Below, piece by piece: positions 24,076 through 31,082 of a stretch of DNA of 32,051 nt. Made by a program: the position numbers and the translations under genes. Origin of the DNA: Pseudomonadota bacterium (GTDB lineage Bacteria > Pseudomonadota > Gammaproteobacteria > Pseudomonadales > Azotimanducaceae); assembly GCA_022571415.1 (NCBI GenBank), contig JACZXW010000020.1, positions 1-32,051 on the forward strand, in the 5' to 3' direction. A model generated the notes under the pieces. That model saw only the letters and a program-made list of their open reading frames with translations. It ran no database searches and was not told the origin of the DNA. Position 1 is the first letter of the stretch. Each line of letters starts with the position of its first letter.

Positions 24076-24678
24076 ATGACGCCGGAATTTGAAATCAGGC
24101 CATTCCAGCCGGGCGATATTGATATGTTGTACAGGATTTGCCTGCTCACCGGAAATGCCGGCGAAGATGCCACCGGAACCGTCGATGATCGAATTCTGGG
24201 CCACTGTTATGCTGCGCCCTACGTGACCTTTGAACCTGATTTATGTTTTGTGCTGGCGAGCCATGGCATTGCCCTGGGATATATCTTAGGGACCCGGGAC
24301 TCGGTGTCGTTTGCGAAAACCTGTGAAGCCCAGTGGTGGCCGAAGTTACGTCTGCAGTATCTTTTGCCGGAGGATGATGATTTGAGTCCGGCGGCCATGA
24401 TGGTTCGAGCCATCCACCAGGGATACCAGGCACCTTCTCTTAGCAATGAATATCCTGCACACCTGCACATTGACATACTTCCCAACGGACAAAGTATGGG
24501 GTATGGGCGCAAGATGATAAAAATGTTCTGCGACAGATTGCGGGATTACTCGGTTTCAGCGCTGCATTTTGGCGTAAGCCAGGCAAACGGGAGCGCGCTG
24601 GGATTTTACAGGCATCTGGGTTTCCATGTGATTCAGGAGTCAAAAACCAGCTACATGTTCGGCATGCACCTGGATTAG
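24076..24678 (+). CDS. GNAT-family N-acetyltransferase
   Basis: A 200-residue acetyltransferase. EIRPFQPGDIDMLYRICLLTG is the N-terminal strand-helix. ALGYILGTRDS gives the beta4 region. The acetyl-CoA loop is HLHIDILPNGQSMGYGRKMI (near residues 134-153), and GSALGFYRHLGFHV is the typical C-terminal motif. PAHLHIDILP is reminiscent of the acetyltransferase-like domain found with some O-GlcNAcase-type proteins; the acceptor is unknown. Its last four bases overlap the convergent dioxygenase stop. Confidence 0.88.
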   Translation: MTPEFEIRPFQPGDIDMLYRICLLTGNAGEDATGTVDDRILGHCYAAPYVTFEPDLCFVLASHGIALGYILGTRDSVSFAKTCEAQWWPKLRLQYLLPEDDDLSPAAMMVRAIHQGYQAPSLSNEYPAHLHIDILPNGQSMGYGRKMIKMFCDRLRDYSVSALHFGVSQANGSALGFYRHLGFHVIQESKTSYMFGMHLD

Positions 24679-25592
24679 ACCAGCGCCTGGCTCTTGAGAT
24701 ATTTGTAGAGTTGCCGGTCATGACGGCTAGTTGCTGAAGATCGACCGGGTCTGATCCATGGTTGCCATTTTGGTTCACAGGCTCCTTCAACGGCATCACC
24801 CATAATGGTGACTCGCTGGATTACCCGTTCTCCTTCGAAGTCGTTAAGGACGAAATGTTGGGTGCAACGATTGTCCCACATGGCAACGGTTCCTGCAGAC
24901 CATCGATAACGAACGGTGAATCTCGGATTACTCACCCATCTAGTAAGATAATTTAAAATTGCCTCGCTTTCAGTTGCATTCATCTCAACGATTCGCCGTG
25001 TAAAGTGTTCATTCACATATAGCACTTTCCTGCCGGTAACCGGGTGGATCCTGACCACGGGATGAATTGTCATTTGTTCAGGATGGTTGTGCGGTAGCGC
25101 GTCGTGGAGCGCGGTAAGTCCTTCACAGAGGGTTTTCATCGGGTCCGATAATTCCTCATAGGCAGCGTACAAACTGGTCCACATGGTGTCACCACCCGTT
25201 TCGGGGCAAGTGACCATATGCAGGATTGACATCAGCGCCGGATTTTTTTGGAATGTGATATCAGTGTGCCACTCATCGGCAACACCACCACTGGTCGCAG
25301 CAAGCTCGAAAATCTCCTCGGGATGCTTATTGGTTGGATTTTTCAGGTTTGGGTGTCCTTCCAGCTTGCCAAAGCGCCTGCCAAGCGCTACGTGTTCGTC
25401 GACACTGGGAGACTGACCGGGGAAAAACAGGACCATATGTTCTACAAGCAGACTTTTTATGGAATCAATATCTGTATCTGAAGCCTTGGCTAAAGACACT
25501 CCTGTTATCTCAGCGCCGAGAGCGCCGGACAGTTTCTTGATTTTCCAGTTTACCGGAGCTTTCAAATTCGGCGCTTTCGGATTCATTGTCAT
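24675..25592 (-). CDS. TauD/TfdA-family Fe(II)/2-oxoglutarate dioxygenase
   Basis: A 305-residue dioxygenase. The iron site is H109 and D111 in EWHTDITF, with a distal His in CTQHFVLNDF; an Arg in GERVIQRV should bind 2-oxoglutarate. VNEHFTRRI is the conserved mid-region. Known relatives release sulfite from taurine or hydroxylate other small acids; nothing here identifies the substrate. I prefer the ATG at 25592 (MTMNPKAPN), preceded by AGGA, over the longer frame from 25643. No sulfonate transporter is near. It is 86 bases from the DUF4397 gene on the same strand. Confidence 0.92.
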   Translation of the reverse strand: MTMNPKAPNLKAPVNWKIKKLSGALGAEITGVSLAKASDTDIDSIKSLLVEHMVLFFPGQSPSVDEHVALGRRFGKLEGHPNLKNPTNKHPEEIFELAATSGGVADEWHTDITFQKNPALMSILHMVTCPETGGDTMWTSLYAAYEELSDPMKTLCEGLTALHDALPHNHPEQMTIHPVVRIHPVTGRKVLYVNEHFTRRIVEMNATESEAILNYLTRWVSNPRFTVRYRWSAGTVAMWDNRCTQHFVLNDFEGERVIQRVTIMGDAVEGACEPKWQPWIRPGRSSATSRHDRQLYKYLKSQALV

Positions 25593-25678
25593 ATGTCCTG
25601 GGAGGAGAGTTTCCGAGAATAAACAACCCGCTGCAGAATGCAAACCAGAAATGCAGGGGTGCCGACTCCGCCTTTGCC

Positions 25679-27022
25679 CTATGGATTGAAGCCAGGACTA
25701 AACTGGTCTCCAAGAATGATCTGGATAGGACTTCCGCCACCAGGGGAATCGGTGAAATAAACACGGTACAGGCCATTTGCGTCGACGTTGATTTGTTCAG
25801 GACCGAACACCACAGTATTGTTGCCACTTTGCGTTAGTGTCAGGTCGTAGGTCCCGGGAACTACCCTGATATGTGCATCACCAGGGGAGCTTAGCCCTGA
25901 TATATTGGGTAAAATATTATTGACAGACCGGCCCGGTTCCAATAGATAAACATCTGCGCTCCCGATTGCGGGCGCGACGTGGCTAAAAGCGATACTCGCC
26001 CTTGATGCCACCCTTCTCAGATCATCCTGCGTACCCAGCGTGCTATTCAAATCACCAACGCCAGTTGCAATCACCGTGTTGAACTCTCCGCTGGTCGTTG
26101 TAAGCGATGTTTCTGCGATAACATCATCGATTGAGTCAGCTGTGGTTACAGTGACTGTATAAACACCGGCGTCAAGGGTTCGATAATCACCCACGTCTCC
26201 AAAAAGTAAGCCTTCAGCCATCAGGACTCCGTCCAGGTACATATCGATGGCGGTGCGATCAGAAATCATGTTGGCAAAACGTAATGAGCTTGTAATCAAT
26301 TCGTCTGGAAAGTTGGCTGTCGTTGTCGCACCCACAGCAACCGTACGGACGACGGTGTCACCGGGTCCGAAATAATCCAGCAGAACGAACAGGGGGCGAG
26401 CCGAAGCAACAAAAGGAAACGTTCCTGAATCCCATAATGATACGGCATCGGAACTGAACACTCTTAACCGAGCGCTATCAATGGCCTCTACCGTGATCAA
26501 ATCCGTAGCCGAGTTTCTGGAAACGGAAGCAAGGGGAGCTCCCGCCGGGGCATCGTCTGCCGTGAGATGAATACTGACGTTGGGTGTGGCAGCGGTAGCT
26601 GCGTGTACGAAGCGAAATTCTGATGTGGTTCCGCCTTCGACAAATTCCGTAGCGGTTTCGTTGATGACAATCAATTGGGGATCAGCCATTGTTCCGGCAA
26701 TTATTGCCGTCAGCAGGTTATCTACAGGGATCTTGACGTCTCTGCTGATCAGTGGGGTGGCGACATTGTTTTCGATAAATTCGATGCGCAGCGTCCGGGT
26801 GACTTCCGGCAGGACCGGGATGAATGCAGATGATTCACTAAAGCCAATGAACCCTATTGACTGGTTCTCAAAATTGACGATTAAACCGGGTGAGTCAGGG
26901 ATCGCATTGAACACACGAAGTAGGCCTGCAGGCGGTGGTTCAGGGGTAAACCCATCTTCACTACCACAACCGGACAGAAAGAAGAGCGTAAGCAGTGCGC
27001 AAGCTGCAAGGGAATGTCTCAT
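25679..27022 (-). CDS. DUF4397 lipoprotein with four repeats
   Basis: A 447-residue secreted protein with a lipobox LSGC near residue 19, so it is probably anchored to the outer membrane. After a Pro-rich linker (TPEPPPAG) come four copies of a beta-sandwich-like unit. These open with LRVFNAIPDSPG, FRFVHAATAATP, LRFANMISDRTA and IAFSHVAPAIGS; each has an aromatic-N/H-A start and a later VDVYLDG-like strand. This is the DUF4397 architecture found in many bacterial surface proteins of unknown role. The composition is acidic, Thr-rich and nearly Lys-free, as expected for an exported beta protein. Confidence 0.88.
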   Translation of the reverse strand: MRHSLAACALLTLFFLSGCGSEDGFTPEPPPAGLLRVFNAIPDSPGLIVNFENQSIGFIGFSESSAFIPVLPEVTRTLRIEFIENNVATPLISRDVKIPVDNLLTAIIAGTMADPQLIVINETATEFVEGGTTSEFRFVHAATAATPNVSIHLTADDAPAGAPLASVSRNSATDLITVEAIDSARLRVFSSDAVSLWDSGTFPFVASARPLFVLLDYFGPGDTVVRTVAVGATTTANFPDELITSSLRFANMISDRTAIDMYLDGVLMAEGLLFGDVGDYRTLDAGVYTVTVTTADSIDDVIAETSLTTTSGEFNTVIATGVGDLNSTLGTQDDLRRVASRASIAFSHVAPAIGSADVYLLEPGRSVNNILPNISGLSSPGDAHIRVVPGTYDLTLTQSGNNTVVFGPEQINVDANGLYRVYFTDSPGGGSPIQIILGDQFSPGFNP

Positions 27023-27119
27023 GTATAGCTTAATATCAGGTGCTGCCGGGGTTTAGGGAAAAATGCCGCGCAACAATAATTGAAAACGGTCCCGACTACC
27101 AGCCCTGTACGCCTCTTGG

Positions 27120-27902
27120 CTAGACAACTTTTCGGAATGCGACAAGCGCCGCCACAGCCGCGACATTAAGAGATTCCACCTGGTTAGCCAGTGGGATATT
27201 AACCAGCTGGTCGCAAGCCATCCTGACTTCAGGTGATAATCCGTCAGTTTCGTTACCTATAACCAGAGTCCGTGGCAGATTGTCTTGCAGGCTAGCCAGT
27301 TTGATGGTCGCTTTTGCGTCTAGCCCGCAAACCGTGAATCCCATTCGTTTCAGTTCCGGAATTGCCGAGCTCGTGTTTGCGCAATGATAGATGGTCGCCT
27401 TGAGCAGAGTTCCGGCGCTTGCTTTGAAAACCAAAGGGTCGAGTCTGGCGCAACCTGCTTTGGGCAGGATCATTCCGGCTAAAGGAGAGGCAGCGACTGA
27501 GCGGATGATCATTCCTAGATTCTGGGAATTGGTAATTCGATCCAGCAGCAGAAGTTCGAACCCGGGCCCTATATCCTGCGCCGCCAGCTCGCTGAGCGAC
27601 TGGTAATTCGGGGCCACAATATCCACTGCCACGCCCTGATCCTGTCGGGCATTCTTTGATATTCGCGAAAGTTCCTGTCGATTGTGGTGGTGAATGTCGA
27701 TACGCCTTGAGACGGCCAGTTCCTCAATTTCATCCATGACAGGCGATGATTTGTTGCTGGTCGCCAGATGTAGCCGGTGTATATCGGTATTCGACGATTG
27801 AAGTATTTCTAAAACCGGCTTGCGACCGAAGAGGGTAATCATATTGTCGTAACGCTGCTTCTTCGCCAGGTAACCTGCTTTGTGGTCTGATTGTTCGTTC
27901 AT
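27120..27902 (-). CDS. TrmH/SpoU-family RNA 2'-O-methyltransferase
   Basis: A 260-residue SPOUT methyltransferase. An N-terminal substrate-binding domain (ITLFGRKPVLEILQSS) precedes the knotted domain with motif 1 ITNSQNLGMIIRS, motif 2 LVIGNETDGLSPEV and motif 3 IPLANQVESLNVAAVAAL. It should methylate a 2'-OH of tRNA or rRNA using SAM. It resembles RlmB/TrmH-like proteins, but the target nucleotide cannot be named. An ATG at codon 21 is a possible alternative start. Confidence 0.92.
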   Translation of the reverse strand: MNEQSDHKAGYLAKKQRYDNMITLFGRKPVLEILQSSNTDIHRLHLATSNKSSPVMDEIEELAVSRRIDIHHHNRQELSRISKNARQDQGVAVDIVAPNYQSLSELAAQDIGPGFELLLLDRITNSQNLGMIIRSVAASPLAGMILPKAGCARLDPLVFKASAGTLLKATIYHCANTSSAIPELKRMGFTVCGLDAKATIKLASLQDNLPRTLVIGNETDGLSPEVRMACDQLVNIPLANQVESLNVAAVAALVAFRKVV

Positions 27903-28012
27903 CTGGTGATTTTAATCTTTTCGTTCCGGTGACAATAGATCGCAACTTCCTGGCATGGTGAAAATGCCAGGATAAACGGGTTTACTTTTTATAACCCTGG
28001 TGGAAATGAAAT

Positions 28013-28483
28013 TTATACGGGCGCTAAATACTCGCCTATTTCCTCCGGTGTCGTCTTGGGTTCAAATCTCGCCAGGACTTCACCGTCCTTGCCGACCAGG
28101 AACTTGGTGAAGTTCCAGGCAATATCTGCGCTCCTCTCAGGATCGGCTTTTTCAGATTTCAGCCACTTGTAGAGATCACATTCACCGTCCCCATTGACTT
28201 CTATTTTGGCAAACATTGGAAAATTAGCGTCGTATTTTGATCTGGCGAATTCCAGAATTTCCTCATTGTTGCCTGGTTCCTGTTTGCCAAACTGGTTGCA
28301 GGGGAATCCCAATACCTGGAATCCTTCGTTCTGTTCATGCAATGCACGCAGACCTGCGTACTGTGGTGTGAGGCCTCATTGACTCGCCAGGTTAACGATA
28401 AGCAATACCTGGTCACGGTACTCGGAAAAAGACACTGTTTCTCCGTTAATTGCTTCCATTTTAAGATCGTGGAATGTCGACAT
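28013..28483 (-). CDS. Selenocysteine-containing glutathione peroxidase (in-frame UGA at codon 36)
   Basis: A 156-residue thiol peroxidase that reduces hydroperoxides. From the ATG at 28483 the protein runs MSTFHDLKMEAINGE to NLASQ, meets TGA at 28378-28376, then continues in the same frame with GLTPQYAGL and NEGFQVLGFPCNQFGKQEPG to the stop at 28013. The TGA is exactly at the catalytic Cys/Sec position (NVAS-x-C/U-G). The rest of the catalytic tetrad is intact: Q68 in GKQEP, W123 and N124 in AWNFTKF. There is no other disruption over 156 codons. A SECIS-like hairpin lies directly downstream. I read this as U36. Automated calling would start at the internal TTG 28342 (109 aa) and lose the active site. 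The alternative is a single nonsense mutation from TGT/TGC. Confidence 0.87.
28344..28378 (-). promoter_or_regulatory. Bacterial SECIS element for UGA recoding in the glutathione peroxidase
   Basis: Read on the minus strand, UGA is followed by 18 bases and then GCAGGUCUGC, set within GUACGC-AGGUCU-GCGUGC. This gives a six-pair stem (one G-U) with a six-base AGGUCU loop. The apex is the same GCAGGUCUGC as in the E. coli fdhF SECIS as I recall it, where the loop G and U contact SelB. The loop sits about three bases (one codon) further from the UGA than in fdhF, within the range that works in bacteria. Confidence 0.82.
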
Positions 28484-28501
28484 GCTTGTTCTCGGGGCTA
28501 G

Positions 28502-28583
28502 AAAATTGGGGTCAGAGTAAAAACTCATCACTGCCGTTATATTATCACTGAATAATGGGGAGTTTTACTCTGACCCCAATTTT
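28502..28583. repeat. Palindromic repeat IR-1, 3' of imuB
   Basis: A 25-base left arm (28502-28526; core TTGGGGTCAGAGTAAAA) and a 24-base right arm (28560-28583) are complementary except for one extra A, around a 33-base spacer. It starts 11 bases beyond the imuB stop. As RNA it would fold into a long hairpin, so it may end imuAB transcription. A related palindrome lies at 31006-31079. Such GGGGTCAGAG-type palindromes recall REP/REPIN elements moved by RAYT transposases, but no transposase is present here. Confidence 0.8.
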
Positions 28584-28593
28584 CCCAATTACA

Positions 28594-30213
28594 TCAGGAA
28601 AAAATACCATGCAAAAACCATTTTCCGCTTCTCTTTTCTGAAAACACCCAGTAGAGAGCACCGCATGGGTGTCGGCCGATGTAATAGTCCCGTGCAGATT
28701 GGTTGCCATCCCACCAGCCAAAGTCGATCCTTTCCGGTCCCCGGGTTAATTCCAGCTGCCCGCCAAGACTCGGTAAATGATGAATTGCCTTGAGTTCCTG
28801 TGGTACGTTCAGCAAATACAGCGGTCTTGGGTTGTCTTCTTTTTCATTCTCGGGAAACCAGTAGTTTTTCTGGTTCAGGTGAACAGTTTTCCAGGCCTTT
28901 TCCGGGCGATGATCATTGGCCAGGGACAAACCGAAACAGGTTTGTGGTCCCAGCCGTGCACGGAACATATTAAGCAAACGGTTGGTGCGATCCAGGTCAG
29001 CTTTGCTCTGAATTCGCTCAGGGCTGTTATTACGCTCAGGGCTGTTACTGCGCTCAAGGCTGTTATTACGCTCAAGGCTGTGCATGTTGTGGAACAGATC
29101 ATCGGAAACGGAATCTGCCGGATAGAATGTGTTAGCGGCAAGGCAGAGATTATCGACCTCAGGCATGTCGTTGATCTTGTCTAATTGCAGTTGTGTCAGC
29201 ATGAGGAACATCGCTGCATCATTTTCCGGACTAGCCAGATAGATGGTGAAGCTTTTCGGATCATGGTTTCGGTGGGAAAGTTTGAATGTCATCTGGTTGA
29301 TGTGCAGTTGGCGTGCCTGCAGGAAATCGCAGAATTCCGACAACAATCTTTTTACCGGGAAAGCCAGTGACTGGATGTTTGTGATATCAGAAAGAAATGT
29401 TATGTCACTGAAGAAACGGGGAGTTTCACTGATAAACTTTTGTGGATCCGGCTTTTCACCGATGAGTCTTTGCAGGTAATCAGCAAAGGAAACACCAAAA
29501 CGTCGACTCAAACCATCCATGGGTAGCGCCAGCAATCCTCCAATATTTTGGATACCCATTTGCTTCAGGGATTCAATAATCTTTTCATCTGCTCGTAAGC
29601 AAGTGATGGGTAGAGATAGCAGCGCTTCGATGCTGTTGGCTTCGGCAAAACCTGCTTCGGCAAAACAAAGCGCGGCAAGGGGCGTGGTGTGGATGCCAGT
29701 GTTGGCTGTATATCCCAGTTCGTAAAGTTTCCCGTCGATTCGTGACTTCAGGTTCTCCAGACCACCGAATAATTTCAGGCAGCCTTTGATATCAAGCAGC
29801 AAGCTGTGCGGTGCTTTTATTGAAACCCCGGGAGTGAACTGGTATGCCCACTGGGCGAGATATGAAAGCGTAGAGAATTCTTTTTCTTCATCTCGCTCGA
29901 AGCTGACTATCTCGCTGCTTAATGTATAGGCGGTATCCATACTGCTGCCAATACGGATGCCGATATCTCTTGCCACCTGGTTCCTGTAGCAAATTCTTTG
30001 CCGGGTGGTAATGACTACAGCTGTGCCGGTAGGCGAAGCGCCTGCGGCTGTTCTTTGTAAAGCGCCTGCGGCTGTTCTTTGTAAAGCGCCTGCGGCTGCT
30101 TCATATAAACAATCGTCGCGAGAGAATATCTCCACAGGCAACTGCTTGAAATGCAGGCACAACCACAATCCAGTGTTTTCTCTGCCAGCAACCTTAGTGG
30201 AGTCTGAAGCCAT
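28594..30213 (-). CDS. imuB: ImuB, catalytically inactive Y-family polymerase homologue of the SOS mutasome
   Basis: A 539-residue Y-family-like protein. It opens LWLCLHFKQLPVEIF where true Y polymerases have the DxxxF active-site start, so the metal-binding Asp is absent, as in other ImuB proteins. The fingers/palm region follows (TRQRICYRNQVARDIGIRIG and LLLDIKGCLKLFGGLENL), with the helix-hairpin-helix part near QMGIQNIGGLLALPMDGLSRRFG. The C-terminus has GPERIDFGWWDG and GKWFLHGIFS, typical of ImuB. ImuB bridges DnaE2 to the sliding clamp and ImuA. The ATG at 30213 overlaps the imuA end by 20 bases; a TTG at 30243 is less likely. Two in-frame tandem repeats interrupt it, one near the N-terminus and one near residue 385. 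Confidence 0.9.
   Translation of the reverse strand: MASDSTKVAGRENTGLWLCLHFKQLPVEIFSRDDCLYEAAAGALQRTAAGALQRTAAGASPTGTAVVITTRQRICYRNQVARDIGIRIGSSMDTAYTLSSEIVSFERDEEKEFSTLSYLAQWAYQFTPGVSIKAPHSLLLDIKGCLKLFGGLENLKSRIDGKLYELGYTANTGIHTTPLAALCFAEAGFAEANSIEALLSLPITCLRADEKIIESLKQMGIQNIGGLLALPMDGLSRRFGVSFADYLQRLIGEKPDPQKFISETPRFFSDITFLSDITNIQSLAFPVKRLLSEFCDFLQARQLHINQMTFKLSHRNHDPKSFTIYLASPENDAAMFLMLTQLQLDKINDMPEVDNLCLAANTFYPADSVSDDLFHNMHSLERNNSLERSNSPERNNSPERIQSKADLDRTNRLLNMFRARLGPQTCFGLSLANDHRPEKAWKTVHLNQKNYWFPENEKEDNPRPLYLLNVPQELKAIHHLPSLGGQLELTRGPERIDFGWWDGNQSARDYYIGRHPCGALYWVFSEKRSGKWFLHGIFS
29015..29082 (-). repeat. 18-bp tandem repeat (about 3.8 copies) inside imuB
   Basis: The unit CGCTCAGGGCTGTTATTA (plus-strand sense) recurs with 0-3 changes at 29015, 29033, 29051 and 29069. 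It is in frame and encodes a hexapeptide series SLERNN, SLERSN, SPERNN, SPERIQ. The array sits in a polar, probably unstructured linker between the core and the C-terminal part of ImuB. Eighteen is a multiple of three, so copy-number change would not break the frame. Confidence 0.85.
30036..30099 (-). repeat. 24-bp tandem repeat (about 2.6 copies) near the 5' end of imuB
   Basis: The unit AAGCGCCTGCGGCTGTTCTTTGTA (given here only by its features: 24 bases, GC-rich first half) recurs at 30036, 30060 and partly at 30084. The two full copies are identical. In ImuB it encodes two TAAGALQR octapeptides plus a partial one, inserted where Y-family proteins have the early fingers region. Perfect identity between copies suggests recent expansion. 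A diverged relative lies at 30228-30256. Confidence 0.88.
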
Positions 30214-30958
30214 CGACCTTGCTGTCCGGCTGTTCTTTGTCAAGCGCCTGTGGCTGGTTTTTAACAGGCGCTTGAAAATCAGGAATTGCCTGATTCAGCG
30301 TATCGCCGAAATGCAGATTAATTATCCCGGTGGCCCAACCACCTCGACGTTTGAGTATCTTGAGATTAATCGAAGTGCTTTTTTGCAGTGCTGATGTTTT
30401 GGTGGCGAAAAGTTGTACACGTAATTCTGCTGGTGAAGGGTGGTCTGCCGCGCTTGCGGGGCGAAATAAAATACTCCAGCTATTTCCTTTCTTGCTGGCT
30501 ACCTGCAGTCGCCTGATCTGTTTGGAGTTGATGTTGCGCGGCCATGCCAAGACGGCACTGCAACTTTTTGAGGACAGTGCCTGTTCAAGAACCCACAAGG
30601 TGTCGCTTGCGGTTTTTGGTTTGACGATTAAAACCGAGGTCAGGTCAATGCCTGCTTTGAGCAATGCAGGCGGGTAGGGGATATAAGGCGGGGAAACCCA
30701 TAACAACCAGCGGGTTTGTTCCCGGCTCAAGCGGGCAAGGGCCGGTGTCAGTAATCTTAATTCACCAATGCCGTACTGATCATGCAATAACTCGGTGACA
30801 CCATCCTCGGGCCAACCTGACCCGGGCAAATGATCATCCAGTATTTTGAATCCAGTCGATACCCCTTTCCTGAAGTCACAATGGATACTCGATGCCCGCC
30901 ACAGACCTGTACGTTGTAAAAGCTCTTTTGGTAGTGCTGTTTTTAAGTGCCGGGACAT
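30194..30958 (-). CDS. imuA: ImuA, RecA-like accessory protein of the SOS mutasome
   Basis: A 254-residue ImuA/SulA-like member of the RecA superfamily, starting MSRHLKTALPKELLQRTGLWRAS. GFKILDDHLPGSGWPEDGVTELLHDQYGIGELRLL is the family core; the Walker A loop is degenerate (YGIGEL). RWLLWVSPPYIPYPPALLKAGIDL and SCSAVLAWPRNINSKQIRRLQVAS are further ImuA signatures. It works with ImuB and DnaE2 in damage-induced mutagenesis. The ATG at 30958 is chosen over a TTG at 30973, which would nearly touch the LexA-like box. The last coding bases overlap imuB. Confidence 0.9.
   Translation of the reverse strand: MSRHLKTALPKELLQRTGLWRASSIHCDFRKGVSTGFKILDDHLPGSGWPEDGVTELLHDQYGIGELRLLTPALARLSREQTRWLLWVSPPYIPYPPALLKAGIDLTSVLIVKPKTASDTLWVLEQALSSKSCSAVLAWPRNINSKQIRRLQVASKKGNSWSILFRPASAADHPSPAELRVQLFATKTSALQKSTSINLKILKRRGGWATGIINLHFGDTLNQAIPDFQAPVKNQPQALDKEQPDSKVDGFRLH
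30228..30272 (-). repeat. Related repeat copy and 10-bp inverted repeat at the imuA/imuB overlap
   Basis: Bases 30228-30256 match the 24-bp imuB repeat and its flank with only two differences over 29 bases. Its AAGCGCCTGT (30242-30251) is matched by an exact inverted ACAGGCGCTT at about 30263-30272, giving a ten-pair hairpin with a loop of about eleven bases. Here the DNA is read in the imuA frame (QALDKEQP) and not in the imuB frame. Confidence 0.75.
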
Positions 30959-30978
30959 GAGAATAGGGCGCAATACTA

Positions 30979-30994
30979 CTGGTTATATATACAG
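30979..30994 (-). promoter_or_regulatory. LexA-like box upstream of imuA
   Basis: On the plus strand CTGGTTATATATACAG; read toward imuA it is CTGTATATATAACCAG. It matches CTGT-N8-ACAG with one mismatch in an outer half-site and keeps the AT-rich centre seen at the dnaE2 operators. It lies 20 bases upstream of the imuA ATG, so SOS control of imuAB is expected. The mismatch suggests weaker LexA binding than at dnaE2. Confidence 0.8.
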
Positions 30995-31005
30995 TAGTAT
31001 TACAC

Positions 31006-31079
31006 AATTGGGGTCGGAGTAAAACTCATGTAATTATGTGGTCAGTCATCAGCTAAGAGCTTTTACTCCCACCCTAATT
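31006..31079. repeat. Palindromic repeat IR-2, between imuA and lrp
   Basis: The left arm AATTGGGGTCGGAGTAAAACTC (described by its ends: 31006-31027) pairs imperfectly with 31057-31079, with three differences. It shares the GGGGTC-GAGTAAAACTC core with the palindrome at 28502-28583. It begins three bases beyond the lrp stop and may serve as its terminator. Together the two palindromes bracket imuAB and its operator. Confidence 0.72.
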
Positions 31080-31082
31080 ATC

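Noticed and set aside
26580-27056. A 158-residue plus-strand frame opposite the DUF4397 gene.
   Set aside because: The minus-strand gene has a lipobox and four recognisable repeats; the plus-strand frame is its low-complexity shadow.
27550-27575. A TTCGAACCC stretch resembling a tRNA T-arm.
   Set aside because: No acceptor, D-arm or anticodon arm can be folded around it, and it lies inside the SpoU methyltransferase gene.
28013-28342. A 109-residue truncated glutathione peroxidase starting at an internal TTG (28342).
   Set aside because: The upstream 35 codons in the same frame encode the normal family N-terminus up to a UGA at the catalytic position, with a SECIS-like hairpin after it. The full-length recoded gene explains the data better.
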